DNA of 64,000 nucleotides from Nesterenkonia alkaliphila (GTDB lineage: Bacteria > Actinomycetota > Actinomycetes > Actinomycetales > Micrococcaceae). Of the stretch, positions 1 to 8,891 are shown piece by piece (position 1 is the stretch's first letter; each line of letters opens with the position of its first letter). Location: the NCBI RefSeq assembly GCF_009758175.1, contig NZ_WRPM01000051.1:52030-116029 (forward strand), written 5' to 3'. The notes beneath the pieces were generated by a model. It had not been told where the DNA came from. It was given only the letters and a program-made list of their open reading frames with translations, and did not search any database. The position numbers were made by a program, and so were the translations under genes.

Positions 1-564
1 ATTGGGACCGCGCAGGGTGCCGTCCTTGGTGACATCGGTGACCACATAGCGCGGGCAGCCGGCATCCTCCAGCCGGGCCAGCACCTCCCAGAGATTGCCG
101 CCCTCCTTGGTCCAGCCGCGAGCGGCGAGGGTCTCCCCGCGCACATCCAGGCCCACCGCAATGGCGTCCCCGTGGCGCGCGATGGCCCGGGCGGTCCACT
201 CGGGATCTTCCAGGGCGGCAGTGCCGAGGTTCACCCGGGTGGCGCCCATCTCCAGGGCGCGGTCCAGGGATTCATCATCGCGGATGCCCCCGGAGAGTTC
301 GATCTTGATATCGATCTGCTCGACCACCTTCTGCAGGATCTCGCGGTTGTGGCCGCGGCCGAAGGCGGCGTCGAGATCCACCAGGTGGATCCATTCAGCT
401 CCTTGGTCCTGCCAGGTCTGGGCTGCCTCCAGGGGGTCGCCGTAGCCGGTCTCGGAGCCGGCCTCGCCCTGGACCAGGCGGACCGCCTGGCCGTCTGCCA
501 CATCCACAGCGGGCAGCAGCTCCAAGGCTTTGGTGGCGCCGGCGGGCGCAGAGTTCTCAGTCAT
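1..564 (-). CDS. priA: PriA/HisA phosphoribosyl isomerase, 3' end cut by window edge
   Basis: Isomerises ProFAR to PRFAR in histidine synthesis; actinobacterial PriA enzymes usually also do the TrpF reaction. The 188 codons in view start MTENSAPAG and read as a (beta/alpha)8 barrel: catalytic Asp21 in [10 protein letters not shown], the phosphate-binding SGGIR near residue 90, and the second Asp in VTDVTKDGT near 175. The C-terminal quarter lies beyond base 1. The ATG has a GGAGG ribosome site 7 nt upstream. It is the last visible gene of the hisC-hisB-hisH-priA run, 19 bp after hisH. Actinobacteria usually have no separate trpF, so bifunctionality is likely from lineage, not shown here. Confidence 0.93.
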   Translation of the reverse strand, partial: MTENSAPAGATKALELLPAVDVADGQAVRLVQGEAGSETGYGDPLEAAQTWQDQGAEWIHLVDLDAAFGRGHNREILQKVVEQIDIKIELSGGIRDDESLDRALEMGATRVNLGTAALEDPEWTARAIARHGDAIAVGLDVRGETLAARGWTKEGGNLWEVLARLEDAGCPRYVVTDVTKDGTLRGPN

Positions 565-583
565 AATCGTGCCTCCAGGTGGG

Positions 584-1225
584 TCAGAGTGAGGTGATCC
601 AGTTGCGCAGCAGCTGCGTGCCGGCCTCTCCGGATTTCTCCGGATGGAATTGCGTGGCGGCCAGCGGCCCGTTCTCCACTGCAGCGATGAAGTCGGCACC
701 GTGGTGGGACCAGGTGACCTTGGGCGGGTTCATACTCCCGATGCTCTGGTCGAAGTCCCAGGACTGCACCGCATAGGAGTGCACAAAGTAGAAGCGCTGA
801 TCCTCGATGCCTTCGAACAGGGTGCTGCCCTCAGGGGCCCGCACCGTGTTCCATCCCATATGGGGGACGACGACGTCACTGGGCAGGGCAGTGACCTCAC
901 CGGGCCACTCCCCCATCCCCTCGGCGGCGATACCGTGCTCCACGCCGCGTTCGAAGAGGATCTGATGACCCACGCAGATTCCGAGCACCGGGCGGGCTCC
1001 GGCGATCCGCCGGCCGATCCAGCGCGGTGCGTCGATGGCTTTCAGGGCGTCCATCACCGCGGCGAAGGCTCCCACTCCCGGGACCACCAGGCCATCGGCG
1101 TTCAGAAGTGTCTCCGGGTCCTGGGTGAGCTCCACCTGGGCCCCGGCACGGTCCAGGGCACGTACTGCGGAGTGCACATTGCCGGACCCGTAGTCCAGCA
1201 CGGCAACGCTGGGCCTGCGGCTCAC
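584..1225 (-). CDS. hisH: Imidazole glycerol phosphate synthase glutaminase subunit
   Basis: Class I glutamine amidotransferase that releases ammonia for HisF, which makes imidazole glycerol phosphate and AICAR from PRFAR. The 213 residues are normal length. The catalytic triad is visible: nucleophile Cys84 in LGICVGHQ, then His194 and Glu196 in TQFHPEKS. The oxyanion-loop PGVGAF sits at about 49-54. Its ATG overlaps the hisB stop by 4 bp (ATGA), so translation is probably coupled. hisF is not in the window; it is expected beyond priA. Confidence 0.97.
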   Translation of the reverse strand: MSRRPSVAVLDYGSGNVHSAVRALDRAGAQVELTQDPETLLNADGLVVPGVGAFAAVMDALKAIDAPRWIGRRIAGARPVLGICVGHQILFERGVEHGIAAEGMGEWPGEVTALPSDVVVPHMGWNTVRAPEGSTLFEGIEDQRFYFVHSYAVQSWDFDQSIGSMNPPKVTWSHHGADFIAAVENGPLAATQFHPEKSGEAGTQLLRNWITSL

Positions 1226-1854
1226 AGTGCCCCCTTGGTGGAGGGGATCTCATCAGTGCGCGGATCGGACTCCACGGCAGCGCGCAGGGCACGGGCGAAG
1301 GCTTTGAACTGGGCCTCCACAATGTGGTGGGGGTCCCGGCCGGAGAGCACCCGCATATGCAGGCAGATCCCGGAGTGATACGTGATGGCCTCGAACACAT
1401 GCCGCGTCATGGACCCGGTGAAGTGCCCGCCGATCAGGTGGTACTGCTGGCCCTCAGGCTCACCGGTGTGCACCAGATAGGGGCGCCCGGAAACATCTAC
1501 CGTGGCCTCGGCCAGCGCCTCATCCAGCGGCACTGAGGCGTGCCCGAACCGCCGGATGCCGCGCTTATCGCCCAGGGCGGTGCGCAGCACCTCGCCGATG
1601 ACAATGGCGGTGTCCTCCACAGTGTGGTGGACATCGATGTGGGTATCTCCCTGGGCCTCCACCGTCAGGTCGATCAGTGAGTGCTTGGCCAGAGCAGTGA
1701 GCATATGGTCGTAGAAGGGCACAGTGGTGGAGATCTGTGAGGATCCAGTGCCGTCAAGGTCCATCCGCACATGCACCCGGGATTCGCTGGTGCTGCGCTG
1801 CATCTGCGCAGCCCGGGATGGGCTGCCGCGGCCGGTGATGAGTTCTGCTGCCAT
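1222..1854 (-). CDS. hisB: Imidazoleglycerol-phosphate dehydratase
   Basis: Dehydrates imidazole glycerol phosphate to imidazole acetol phosphate, using two Mn ions held by His-rich motifs. Both motifs are present: HHTVED in the first half and [17 protein letters not shown] near the C-terminus. It is the monofunctional dehydratase of about 210 residues, without the N-terminal phosphatase of the enterobacterial HisB. I chose the ATG at 1854 (MAAELITG), 11 bp after the hisC stop; a TTG nine bases further up sits too close to the AGGA stretch. Overlaps hisH by 4 bp. Confidence 0.95.
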   Translation of the reverse strand: MAAELITGRGSPSRAAQMQRSTSESRVHVRMDLDGTGSSQISTTVPFYDHMLTALAKHSLIDLTVEAQGDTHIDVHHTVEDTAIVIGEVLRTALGDKRGIRRFGHASVPLDEALAEATVDVSGRPYLVHTGEPEGQQYHLIGGHFTGSMTRHVFEAITYHSGICLHMRVLSGRDPHHIVEAQFKAFARALRAAVESDPRTDEIPSTKGAL

Positions 1855-1865
1855 AGGGGGCAATC

Positions 1866-2972
1866 CTATCGGTTCAGGTAGTTCCGCAGAGAGTTGAGGA
1901 AATCGGTGGTCTCCGCCTCGGTGCCGGCGGTGACCCGCAGGTGGCCTTCGATTCCGACATCACGGATCAGAATGCCGTCATCGAGTAGGTGCTGCCAGGC
2001 CTGGTGGGCGTCCTCGAGCCCGCCGAAGAAGACGAAGTTGGCATCTGAGGGATAGGGGGTCAGGCCCATCTGCGGCAGCTCGTTGAGGATGCGGTCGCGC
2101 TGACCTTTGATCCTTTCCACATTGGCCATCAGATGCTCGGCGTGGTCCAGGGCCGCGCAAGCCGCTGCCTGCGTGACCGCTGAGAGGTGGTAGGGCAGGC
2201 GGACCAGGCGCAGCGCATCGGTGACCTCAGGGGCTGCTGCCAGGTAGCCAAGGCGTCCGCCGGCCAGGGCGAAGGCCTTGGACATGGTCCTGGTGACGAT
2301 GAGCCTGGGGCGCCCCTCAAGCATGGTCAGCGCTGAGGGTGTGCCCGGTTGGCGGAACTCTCCATAGGCCTCATCGACGATCACCATGGTCTCTGATTCC
2401 TGCGCGGCCTGGTAGGCGGCCTCCACCACCTCGAGGCTCAAGGCGGTACCGGTGGGGTTGTTCGGTGAGCAGAGGATCACCACATGGGGCCGGTGCTGCC
2501 GGATCTGAGCCGCCACATCCTGCGGGGTCTGGCTGAAGCCGGGTCCGCGGGTGCCGGCGATATAGCTGCTGTATACGCCTCTGGCGTAGAGCGGATACAT
2601 CGAATAGGTGGGCGGGAAGGACATCACGGAGCGCCCTGGCCCGGCGAAGGCCTGCAGGATATGCTGCATGACTTCATTGGAGCCGTTTCCTGCCCAGATC
2701 TGCTCAGCAATCAATGCAGCGCCGGACTCTACGCTGAGGTACTCCGCGAGCTTAGTGCGCAGCACGGTGAACTCGCGATCCGGGTAACGGTTGAGGGTCT
2801 CAGCGGCGGCGCGGACCTCTTTGGCGATGGCATCCACCACATCGGCCGGCACCGGGTAGGTGGTCTCGTTGACGTTTAGCATTGCCGGCACATTCAGCTG
2901 GGGTGCACCGTAGGGCTGCTGCCCCTTCAGCTCCGGGCGCAGTGGAAGGCGATCAAGTGGCGTTTGAGTCAC
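1866..2972 (-). CDS. hisC: Histidinol-phosphate aminotransferase
   Basis: PLP-dependent fold type I aminotransferase converting imidazole acetol phosphate to histidinol phosphate. Visible signatures: PNNPTGT at about 170-176, the Asp of [10 protein letters not shown] that contacts the pyridine nitrogen, and the Schiff-base Lys in [13 protein letters not shown] at about 232. Two adjacent GTG codons could start it (2975 or 2972). I prefer 2972 because a TAAGAT hexamer ends exactly 6 nt before it, the leaderless arrangement seen repeatedly here. First gene of the visible histidine operon. Confidence 0.95.
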   Translation of the reverse strand: MTQTPLDRLPLRPELKGQQPYGAPQLNVPAMLNVNETTYPVPADVVDAIAKEVRAAAETLNRYPDREFTVLRTKLAEYLSVESGAALIAEQIWAGNGSNEVMQHILQAFAGPGRSVMSFPPTYSMYPLYARGVYSSYIAGTRGPGFSQTPQDVAAQIRQHRPHVVILCSPNNPTGTALSLEVVEAAYQAAQESETMVIVDEAYGEFRQPGTPSALTMLEGRPRLIVTRTMSKAFALAGGRLGYLAAAPEVTDALRLVRLPYHLSAVTQAAACAALDHAEHLMANVERIKGQRDRILNELPQMGLTPYPSDANFVFFGGLEDAHQAWQHLLDDGILIRDVGIEGHLRVTAGTEAETTDFLNSLRNYLNR

Positions 2973-2978
2973 CACACC

Positions 2979-2984
2979 ATCTTA
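2979..2984 (-). promoter_or_regulatory. -10 hexamer of hisC (leaderless type)
   Basis: TAAGAT on the minus strand ends 6 nt before the GTG at 2972, so transcription should begin at or next to the start codon. No Shine-Dalgarno sequence fits in between. Confidence 0.5.
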
Positions 2985-3020
2985 GAGGGCCTACTGCGTG
3001 CCCGCCCGGGCCCAGCACGC

Positions 3021-3413
3021 TCAGTCCACAGGGATATGGAGCACCTGGCCGGGCTGCAGCTGCGCGGAGTCCAGCCCGTTGAGCTCAGCGATCTGGGTGA
3101 TCAGCTGCTGCACCTCAGTGTCGGAGTCAGCCGCGGAGGCGATCGACCACAGGGTCTCCCCCTCGGCCACGGTGATCTGCTCAGCCTGGACCCCGTGGTC
3201 TGCGGCAGTGGTGGCCTGGGCCTGGTTGAGCAGGGAGCCTGCGGAGAACAGGAGCGCAGCCAGCAGCCCGGCAGCCAGCAGCAGGGCCGGCAGTCCCAGG
3301 AGAAGCAGTCTGCCCCGGCGGGTCAGCTGCACTGCAGCCGCGGGCGCTGAGCTGGGCGCCGAGACAACGGCCTGAGTATCGATGCTTGTTTCGATTGCGG
3401 CGGTGGCAGTCAT
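3021..3413 (-). CDS. SOS-linked LysM membrane protein (cell-division inhibitor type)
   Basis: Small 130-residue protein: N-terminal cytoplasmic part, one membrane segment (LLLLGLPALLLAAGLLAALLF, about residues 36-57), then an extracellular LysM domain (ITVAEGETLWSIASAA... GQVLHIPVD) that binds peptidoglycan. Such genes divergent from lexA include Bacillus yneA, Corynebacterium divS and the mycobacterial Rv2719c type, which delay division during DNA damage; that role is inferred from position and architecture. The ATG at 3413 has a strong AGGAGG ribosome site 8 nt upstream, better than the ORF's earlier start. A near-consensus SOS box lies 20 bp before the ATG. Confidence 0.85.
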   Translation of the reverse strand: MTATAAIETSIDTQAVVSAPSSAPAAAVQLTRRGRLLLLGLPALLLAAGLLAALLFSAGSLLNQAQATTAADHGVQAEQITVAEGETLWSIASAADSDTEVQQLITQIAELNGLDSAQLQPGQVLHIPVD

Positions 3414-3432
3414 GGGGAAGTTCCTCCTGAAA

Positions 3433-3448
3433 TCGAACGTGTATTCCA
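3433..3448. promoter_or_regulatory. SOS (LexA) box, LysM-gene side
   Basis: TCGAAC-GTGT-ATTCCA against the actinobacterial consensus TCGAAC-N4-GTTCGA: left half perfect, right half 4 of 6. It lies 20 bp upstream of the LysM-gene ATG. Confidence 0.65.
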
Positions 3449-3497
3449 TGTATAGCACATTGTTTCGAACCTGGTCTACGACACTCGCGTATTTCTA

Positions 3498-3513
3498 TGG
3501 AACCCTTGTTCGG
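3498..3513. promoter_or_regulatory. SOS (LexA) box, lexA side
   Basis: TGGAAC-CCTT-GTTCGG matches 10 of 12 conserved positions of the actinobacterial LexA box. It sits 122 bp upstream of lexA in the 222-bp divergent spacer, fitting autorepression. Confidence 0.7.
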
Positions 3514-3635
3514 TTTCGAGTACCATGAGTAACGAGTTCGAAAGCGGCACCGACGGTCAATACCTGCACCGGCGACGTCGCTGACCATCCCATCAGGAGG
3601 GTCGGAGATGCTCCCGATCCGGCAAGGAGAGAACC

Positions 3636-4370
3636 ATGGTTGGCTACACCGGCCCCACCCGGGCCCAGCGCCGCGCGCTGACCCCCCGCCAGCGGCGGAT
3701 CGTCGAGACGATCCAAGAGTCCCTGGCGGAACGGAAGTATCCGCCATCCATGCGCGAGATCGGCGATGCCGTGGGACTGAAGTCGCTCTCCTCGGTCACC
3801 CATCAGCTCTCCCGCCTGCAGGAGCGCGGTTATATCCGCAGGGACCCGGGCAAGCCCCGGGCCATGGAGGTCATCCGTGATCCCGACGGCAACCTTCTAG
3901 TGCCCGAAGAGGCTGAGCTGGCCGAAGAGTCCACCGAGAGTGAGATGGACTCCACTGTGGTGAGCCTGGCCAGCTACCGCGCAGAGGCCGACTCCCGGAC
4001 CGCCGATGTCCCGGTGGTGGGGCGGATTGCTGCCGGCGGACCCATCCTGGCGGAGCAGCATGTGGAGGATGTGATGCCGCTGCCGCGTCAGCTGACCGGC
4101 GAGGGCGAGCTGTTCATGCTGCAGGTCCGCGGCGACTCCATGATCGATGCCGGGATCTTTGAGGGCGACTGGGTGGTGGTTCGCCGTCAGCTGGATGCCG
4201 ATAATGGCGATATCGTGGCAGCACTCTTGGAGGATGAGGCCACAGTGAAGGTGCTCAAACGCCGGGACGGGCACCAGTGGCTGCTGCCGCAGAACTCTCA
4301 GTATGAGCCCATCCTCGGCGACCACGCCACCATCATGGGCAAGGTCGTCACCGTTCTGCGCAGCCTCTAG
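3636..4370 (+). CDS. lexA: LexA repressor / self-cleaving SOS regulator
   Basis: Represses SOS genes and cleaves itself when stimulated by RecA filaments. Full-length (244 residues): winged-helix DNA-binding domain at about 15-80 ([28 protein letters not shown]), an acidic linker at 90-105, then the S24 peptidase domain. The cleavage site is Ala133-Gly134 in RIAAGGP; the catalytic dyad is Ser168 (RGDSM) and Lys205 (ATVKVLKR). The ATG has AAGGAGAGAACC directly upstream. Divergent from the LysM gene with two LexA boxes between them. Confidence 0.98.
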   Translation: MVGYTGPTRAQRRALTPRQRRIVETIQESLAERKYPPSMREIGDAVGLKSLSSVTHQLSRLQERGYIRRDPGKPRAMEVIRDPDGNLLVPEEAELAEESTESEMDSTVVSLASYRAEADSRTADVPVVGRIAAGGPILAEQHVEDVMPLPRQLTGEGELFMLQVRGDSMIDAGIFEGDWVVVRRQLDADNGDIVAALLEDEATVKVLKRRDGHQWLLPQNSQYEPILGDHATIMGKVVTVLRSL

Positions 4371-4427
4371 ACGCTCCAGCTCTAGGCGGTTGTGCGGGCC
4401 AAGTCGTCGCGCGCCCGCCGCGGGGGC

Positions 4428-6452
4428 TTAACGGAGGCGGGCGAGGGCCTGCCTGACGAACTCACCGTCAGTGGTGGGCCACAGGTCCGGCATCGACTTG
4501 CGCAGGAAGCCGCCGTAGCGGGCATGGGCGAGCCTGGAATCCAGGATGGCCAATACCCCTCGGTCCTGAGTGCTTCGGATCAGCCGCCCGGCGCCCTGGC
4601 TCAGCCTCACCGCTGCATGGGTGGCCGCCACCTGCATGAACCCGTTGCCACCCGCTCTGGCGATCTCCTGGCTGCGCGCGTTGTTCAGCGGATCATCAGG
4701 GCGAGGGAAAGGAATCCTGTCGATGGCCACCATCCGGCAGGAACGCCCCGGGACATCCACGCCCTGCCAGAGGCTCATTGTGCCGAACAGGCAGGTGGCC
4801 TCATCCTCTGAGAACTCCCGCACCAGTGCGGACATGGTGGAATCCCCCTGGCAGAGAATCGGCACCTCCAGCCGTTCGCGCAGGGCCTCGGCTGCCTCCT
4901 CGGCGGCCCGGCGGGAGGAGAACAGCCCCAGGGTCGCCCCGCCGCAGGCCTCGATCAGCCCCGCCAGCTCCTGGTGCTGGGCCTCCTTGGTCTTCAGCGA
5001 GGGGGCCGGAAGGTGACTCGCCACATAGAGAATGCCCTGGCTGCGGTAGTTGAACGGAGTGCCCACATCGAGGGCGTCATAGGCTGGAGCTCCCTCGCCC
5101 AACAGGCCCAAGGACCCGGCCACAGGGTCAAAGCTGTCCCCGATGGTCAGGGTCGCCGAGGTGAGCACCACGGTGCGGCTGCCGAAGAGCCCCTCCCGCA
5201 GCCGGCCCGCCACCGTAGTCGGTGCTACATAGAGCATCGGCGGTTCACTGAGATCAGCCTGCTGATACCCCTTACCGGGCACGAAGCTGCCCGGTCTGTC
5301 CACCCAGACCACATCCGGGGTCTCGGGGCTGCCCAGGATCCGCTCGGCGGCGTCGTAGACCGCCTGGAGACGGGCCCGTGCCGTGGTCCGGCCAGCTTCG
5401 GCATCGGACTGGTCTTTGTTCTTATTCGGCTCCGAGTCTGCAAGCAGGGTCTTGGCCGCATTGCGCACCGACTCCACCGCGTTGACCTGCTGCGGGTTCA
5501 GGCCACGCTCCAGCAGCCCGTCCGCCACTGAGCTGAAGGCAGCCTCCAGTGCCTTGGCGGCATTCTGCAGTCCTTCAACCTCCAGGGCGGTGTACTTGCG
5601 CATGGAGCTGGCCGCTGCCTGGATCATCTGTGCTGAGAGCTGGGCGGTAACCGCTGAGGTGACCCGCTCAGCCAGCTCATGGGCCTCATCGATGATCACC
5701 GCATCATGTTCCGGGAGCACCTCCAGCCCTTCGAAGGCATCGATGGCCAGCATCGCATGGTTGGTGACCACCAGATCCGCCTCCTTGGCGTCCTGGCGGG
5801 CCAGTTCGGAGAAGCATTCCTCGAACATGGAGCACTTCCGCCCCAAGCAGTCCACGGCGTTGACCGAGACCTGCCGCCAGGCCCGGTCGGTGACCCCGGA
5901 GGGCAGATCGTCCCGGTCCCCGGTGTCCGTCTCCTCCGCCCAGTCTCGCAGCATGGCCACTTCCTTGCCCAGTTTGGATGTGGGCTCATAGGTGGTCACG
6001 CCCCCAGTGGGCTCCACCGCCGCGGCAAAGAGCGCCTCCTGGTCATGATCGTCCTCAGGGAACCCGCCCGCCAGCTTCTGCTTGCACAGGTAGTTGGAGC
6101 GGCCCTTGACCAGAGCGACCTTGGCCTTGCGCGGCAGCTGATGCTCGATGCTGCTCAGCAGCCGGGGCAGATCTCTGCCCATGATCTGGGCCTGCAGCGC
6201 CAAGGTGGCTGTGGAGACCAGCACCGGCTTTCCGGTGGTGACAGCATGGTGGACGGCGGGAACCAGGTAGGCAAGAGATTTACCGGTGCCGGTACCGGCC
6301 TGGACCAGCAGGTGCTTGCCGGTGCTCAGCGCATCGCCGACACGCCGCGCCATCTGCTCCTGACCAGGGCGGCGGGCTCCGCCGAAGGAGTCCACCGCCG
6401 TGTCGAGAAGTCGTTCGGCAAGCTTCCCGGCAGAGGCAGCAGTCTCACTCAT
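4428..6452 (-). CDS. DinG/XPD-type superfamily 2 ATP-dependent DNA helicase
   Basis: Family of 5'-3' iron-sulphur helicases that unwind forks, D-loops and R-loops. About 674 residues. Walker A is AGTGTGKS near residue 52; a cluster of four Cys (YLCKQKL, then DCLGRKCSMFEEC) between motifs Ia and II fits the 4Fe-4S domain; the DEAH box is VIIDEAHEL near 258; motif VI is QGAGRLIRS. I start it at ATG 6452 (MSETAAS) because TAGAAT ends 7 nt upstream; an ATG nine bases earlier lies inside that spacer. Convergent with lexA; no LexA box is visible upstream. Confidence 0.9.
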   Translation of the reverse strand: MSETAASAGKLAERLLDTAVDSFGGARRPGQEQMARRVGDALSTGKHLLVQAGTGTGKSLAYLVPAVHHAVTTGKPVLVSTATLALQAQIMGRDLPRLLSSIEHQLPRKAKVALVKGRSNYLCKQKLAGGFPEDDHDQEALFAAAVEPTGGVTTYEPTSKLGKEVAMLRDWAEETDTGDRDDLPSGVTDRAWRQVSVNAVDCLGRKCSMFEECFSELARQDAKEADLVVTNHAMLAIDAFEGLEVLPEHDAVIIDEAHELAERVTSAVTAQLSAQMIQAAASSMRKYTALEVEGLQNAAKALEAAFSSVADGLLERGLNPQQVNAVESVRNAAKTLLADSEPNKNKDQSDAEAGRTTARARLQAVYDAAERILGSPETPDVVWVDRPGSFVPGKGYQQADLSEPPMLYVAPTTVAGRLREGLFGSRTVVLTSATLTIGDSFDPVAGSLGLLGEGAPAYDALDVGTPFNYRSQGILYVASHLPAPSLKTKEAQHQELAGLIEACGGATLGLFSSRRAAEEAAEALRERLEVPILCQGDSTMSALVREFSEDEATCLFGTMSLWQGVDVPGRSCRMVAIDRIPFPRPDDPLNNARSQEIARAGGNGFMQVAATHAAVRLSQGAGRLIRSTQDRGVLAILDSRLAHARYGGFLRKSMPDLWPTTDGEFVRQALARLR

Positions 6453-6459
6453 CCGCCTC

Positions 6460-6465
6460 ATTCTA
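6460..6465 (-). promoter_or_regulatory. -10 hexamer of the DinG-type gene
   Basis: TAGAAT on the minus strand, 7 nt before ATG 6452. It lies just after the hflX stop strand-wise, in the 22-bp space between hflX and the helicase start. Confidence 0.45.
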
Positions 6466-6474
6466 CGGGGCAGG

Positions 6475-8052
6475 TCAGACCTGGTAGCGCTCCAACTCGG
6501 GGGCCAGGGCAGGGCGAACCTTCACGCTGAGCCGGGTGCCGGCCTCCTGATACTCAGTGCTGAGGATCTCGGCATCCTCAGCGTGCAGGCGGGAGACGAT
6601 CTCACCGTGCTCATAGGGGATCAGCAGCTCCAGCTCCACACTGGGCCGCGGGATGGAGGCGCTGATGAGCTCTTTGAGCTCTTCGATGCCCTCCCCGGTG
6701 TGGGCCGAGACCACCGCGGTATGCGGCTCGCGGCGCCGGATGCGTTCGATGACATGCTCGGAGGCGGCATCGGCCTTGTTCAGCACGACGATCTCATCGA
6801 CCTGATGGGCGTCCACCTCGGCCAGCACTGTCCGCACCGCGGCAATCTGACCCTCCGGCTCCGGATGCGATGCATCCACCACATGCAGGATCAGGTCGGC
6901 ATCTGCCACCTCCTCCAGGGTGGAGCGGAAGGCCTCCACCAACTGGGTGGGCAGCTGGCGCACAAAGCCCACCGTGTCCGAGAGCGTGTAGCCGATCCCG
7001 TCGGGGGTGACCGCCTTGCGGGTGGTGGGGTCCAATGTGGCGAACAGGGCGTTCTCCACCAGAACCCCGGCGTCGGTGAGCCGGTTGAGCAGGCTGGATT
7101 TGCCGGCGTTGGTATAGCCGGCGATCGCAACCGAGGGCACCGCATTGCGCTTGCGGTTGGCCCGCTTGGCCTCCCGGGCCGGTTTCATCCCGGCGATCTC
7201 CCGGCGCAGCTTGGCCATCCGCTGGTTGATCCGGCGGCGGTCCAGCTCGATCTTGGTCTCACCCGGTCCGCGGGAGCCCATCCCGGCACCGGCGCCGCCC
7301 ACCTGACCGCCGGCCTGCCGGGACATCGACTCGCCCCAGCCGCGCAGTCTCGGCAGCAGGTATTCCAGCTGGGCAAGCTCCACCTGGGCCTTGCCTTCTC
7401 GGGACTTGGCGTGCTGGGCGAAGATGTCCAGGATCAGACCGGTGCGGTCGATCACCTTGACCTTGACGATGTCCTCCAGCCCGCGGCGCTGGGAGGGCGC
7501 TAACTCGGAGTCCACCACCACGGTGTCAGCGCCCAGTTCAGCAACTGCCTCCTTGATCTCTACCGCCTTGCCGGAGCCGAAGAAGGTGCCCGGATCCGGG
7601 GTGGCGCGCCGCTGCAGGAAACCGTCGAGCACAGTGGAGCCGGCAGTTTCGGCCAGGGCAGCCAACTCACGCAGGGAGTATTCGGCCTCCGCTGCCGAGC
7701 CACCGCTCCAGAGCCCGGCCAGCACCACGCGCTCCAGGCGCAGCTGCCGGTATTCGACCTCGGTGACGTCCTCGAGCTCAGTGGAGAGGCCTTCTACCCG
7801 GCGCAGGCTGCGGCGCTCAAAGAGGTCGTACTGCTCGCCGTCATACTCGGTGTGCTCGGCCGACTCGGCCAGCTCACGGGCCCGGTCGCTGAGGATCCGG
7901 CGGCGCTGGGCCTCCTCCTCAGTGGCGAACTCCGGATCAGGCACAATCTCAGTGGCGCTGGTCTCTGGGGCCTTCTCGCCGGCAGCGAGAATGCGGGCGA
8001 TGGTCTCATCGATGGTGGATGAGGCTTCTGGGGTGTTTTTCTGTTCAGTCAT
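6475..8052 (-). CDS. hflX: Ribosome-associated GTPase HflX
   Basis: Translation-factor-class GTPase that splits stalled or heat-damaged ribosomes. 525 residues. The N-terminal HflX domain has the glycine-rich QVGGAGAGMGSRGPGETK at about 250-267 and a helical linker. The G domain has G1 GYTNAGKS at 312-319, G3 DTVG at 359-362 and G4 NKAD near 425. The first 80 residues are an acidic extension, longer than in many homologues. ATG 8052 has AAGGA upstream. Followed by the DinG-type helicase, divergent from the RsmC-like gene. Confidence 0.96.
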   Translation of the reverse strand: MTEQKNTPEASSTIDETIARILAAGEKAPETSATEIVPDPEFATEEEAQRRRILSDRARELAESAEHTEYDGEQYDLFERRSLRRVEGLSTELEDVTEVEYRQLRLERVVLAGLWSGGSAAEAEYSLRELAALAETAGSTVLDGFLQRRATPDPGTFFGSGKAVEIKEAVAELGADTVVVDSELAPSQRRGLEDIVKVKVIDRTGLILDIFAQHAKSREGKAQVELAQLEYLLPRLRGWGESMSRQAGGQVGGAGAGMGSRGPGETKIELDRRRINQRMAKLRREIAGMKPAREAKRANRKRNAVPSVAIAGYTNAGKSSLLNRLTDAGVLVENALFATLDPTTRKAVTPDGIGYTLSDTVGFVRQLPTQLVEAFRSTLEEVADADLILHVVDASHPEPEGQIAAVRTVLAEVDAHQVDEIVVLNKADAASEHVIERIRRREPHTAVVSAHTGEGIEELKELISASIPRPSVELELLIPYEHGEIVSRLHAEDAEILSTEYQEAGTRLSVKVRPALAPELERYQV

Positions 8053-8254
8053 GAATTCCTTGCCCGCGGTGAGCAGGTGAGAGGGGCGGCGTCGTCGGCC
8101 TGGGGTTCACCTAAGGGTGCGGGACTTGTGTTGGGGTAAAGGATTCGGGCAGGCTCAACCGGCACTGTCTCCACAGCGGCCGGGAGCTGGTCTGTACGCT
8201 TCAGGCCGCGTGACGGGGCCGTGCGTACTGCAATGGGCGAATCCACATGGGTAC

Positions 8255-8260
8255 TAGTCT
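8255..8260 (+). promoter_or_regulatory. -10 hexamer of the RsmC-like gene (leaderless type)
   Basis: TAGTCT ends 7 nt before GTG 8268. The divergent spacer from 8053 to 8267 also carries the hflX promoter and nothing else recognisable. Confidence 0.5.
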
Positions 8261-8267
8261 AACAAGG

Positions 8268-8891
8268 GTGAACAGTTCGCACTATTTCAGCGCGCCGGAG
8301 GGGCCGTTCTCACGGCGCCGGATCAATGTGGAGCTCGCCAGCCGGCAGGTGGAGGTCAGCACGTCCGCGGGGATCTTCTCCCCCGAAGCGGTGGACAAAG
8401 GCACCCAGGTGCTGCTGCGTGAGGTCCCCGCACCGGCGGCCTCCGGACAGCTGCTGGACATCGGCTGTGGGTGGGGGCCGCTGGCCCTGACCATGGCGAT
8501 GCTCTCCCCAGATGCCACAGTGTGGGCAGTGGACATCAACGAGCGGGCGCGCGTCTTGTGCGCGGAGAACGCTGCCGCCCTGGGGCTGGAGAATGTGCGG
8601 GTCTGCGCTCCGGAGGAGGTCCCCGCCGGGCAGCGGTTCGCCACCATCTGGTCCAATCCGCCGATCCGGATCGGCAAACCGGCCCTGCATGAGCTGCTGG
8701 AACTGTGGCTGCCGCGGCTGGACGAGGGCGGTGAGGCGTGGTTGGTGGTGCAGAAGAATCTGGGTGCGGATTCGCTGCTGACGTGGATGACCTCGATGCT
8801 GGCAGTGGTCGGTGAGGATTTTTCTGCCGAGCGCACCGCCAGTTCCAAGGGGTTCCGGATTCTGCGGGTGGCGCGCGGGCGGATCGGATGA
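8268..8891 (+). CDS. RsmC-like class I methyltransferase
   Basis: SAM-dependent methyltransferase of the small-domain (MTS) family, which contains the 16S rRNA guanine-N2 methyltransferases RsmC and RsmD. Visible: HYFSAPEGPFS at the N-terminus, the SAM-binding DIGCGWGPLAL at about 64-74, acidic AVDINERA after strand 2, and the N2-guanine catalytic SNPPIRIGK at about 129-137. It has about 207 residues, so it is the catalytic half only, as usual in actinobacteria. I start at GTG 8268 (VNSSHYFS), set by the TAGTCT hexamer, not at ATG 8247. Its stop overlaps the next gene by 4 bp. rRNA as substrate is family inference. Confidence 0.85.
   Translation: MNSSHYFSAPEGPFSRRRINVELASRQVEVSTSAGIFSPEAVDKGTQVLLREVPAPAASGQLLDIGCGWGPLALTMAMLSPDATVWAVDINERARVLCAENAAALGLENVRVCAPEEVPAGQRFATIWSNPPIRIGKPALHELLELWLPRLDEGGEAWLVVQKNLGADSLLTWMTSMLAVVGEDFSAERTASSKGFRILRVARGRIG

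Noticed and set aside
4371..4427. Terminator between lexA and the DinG-type gene
   Set aside because: GCGGGC/GCCCGC can pair but the loop is 13 nt and no T-run follows; too weak to list.
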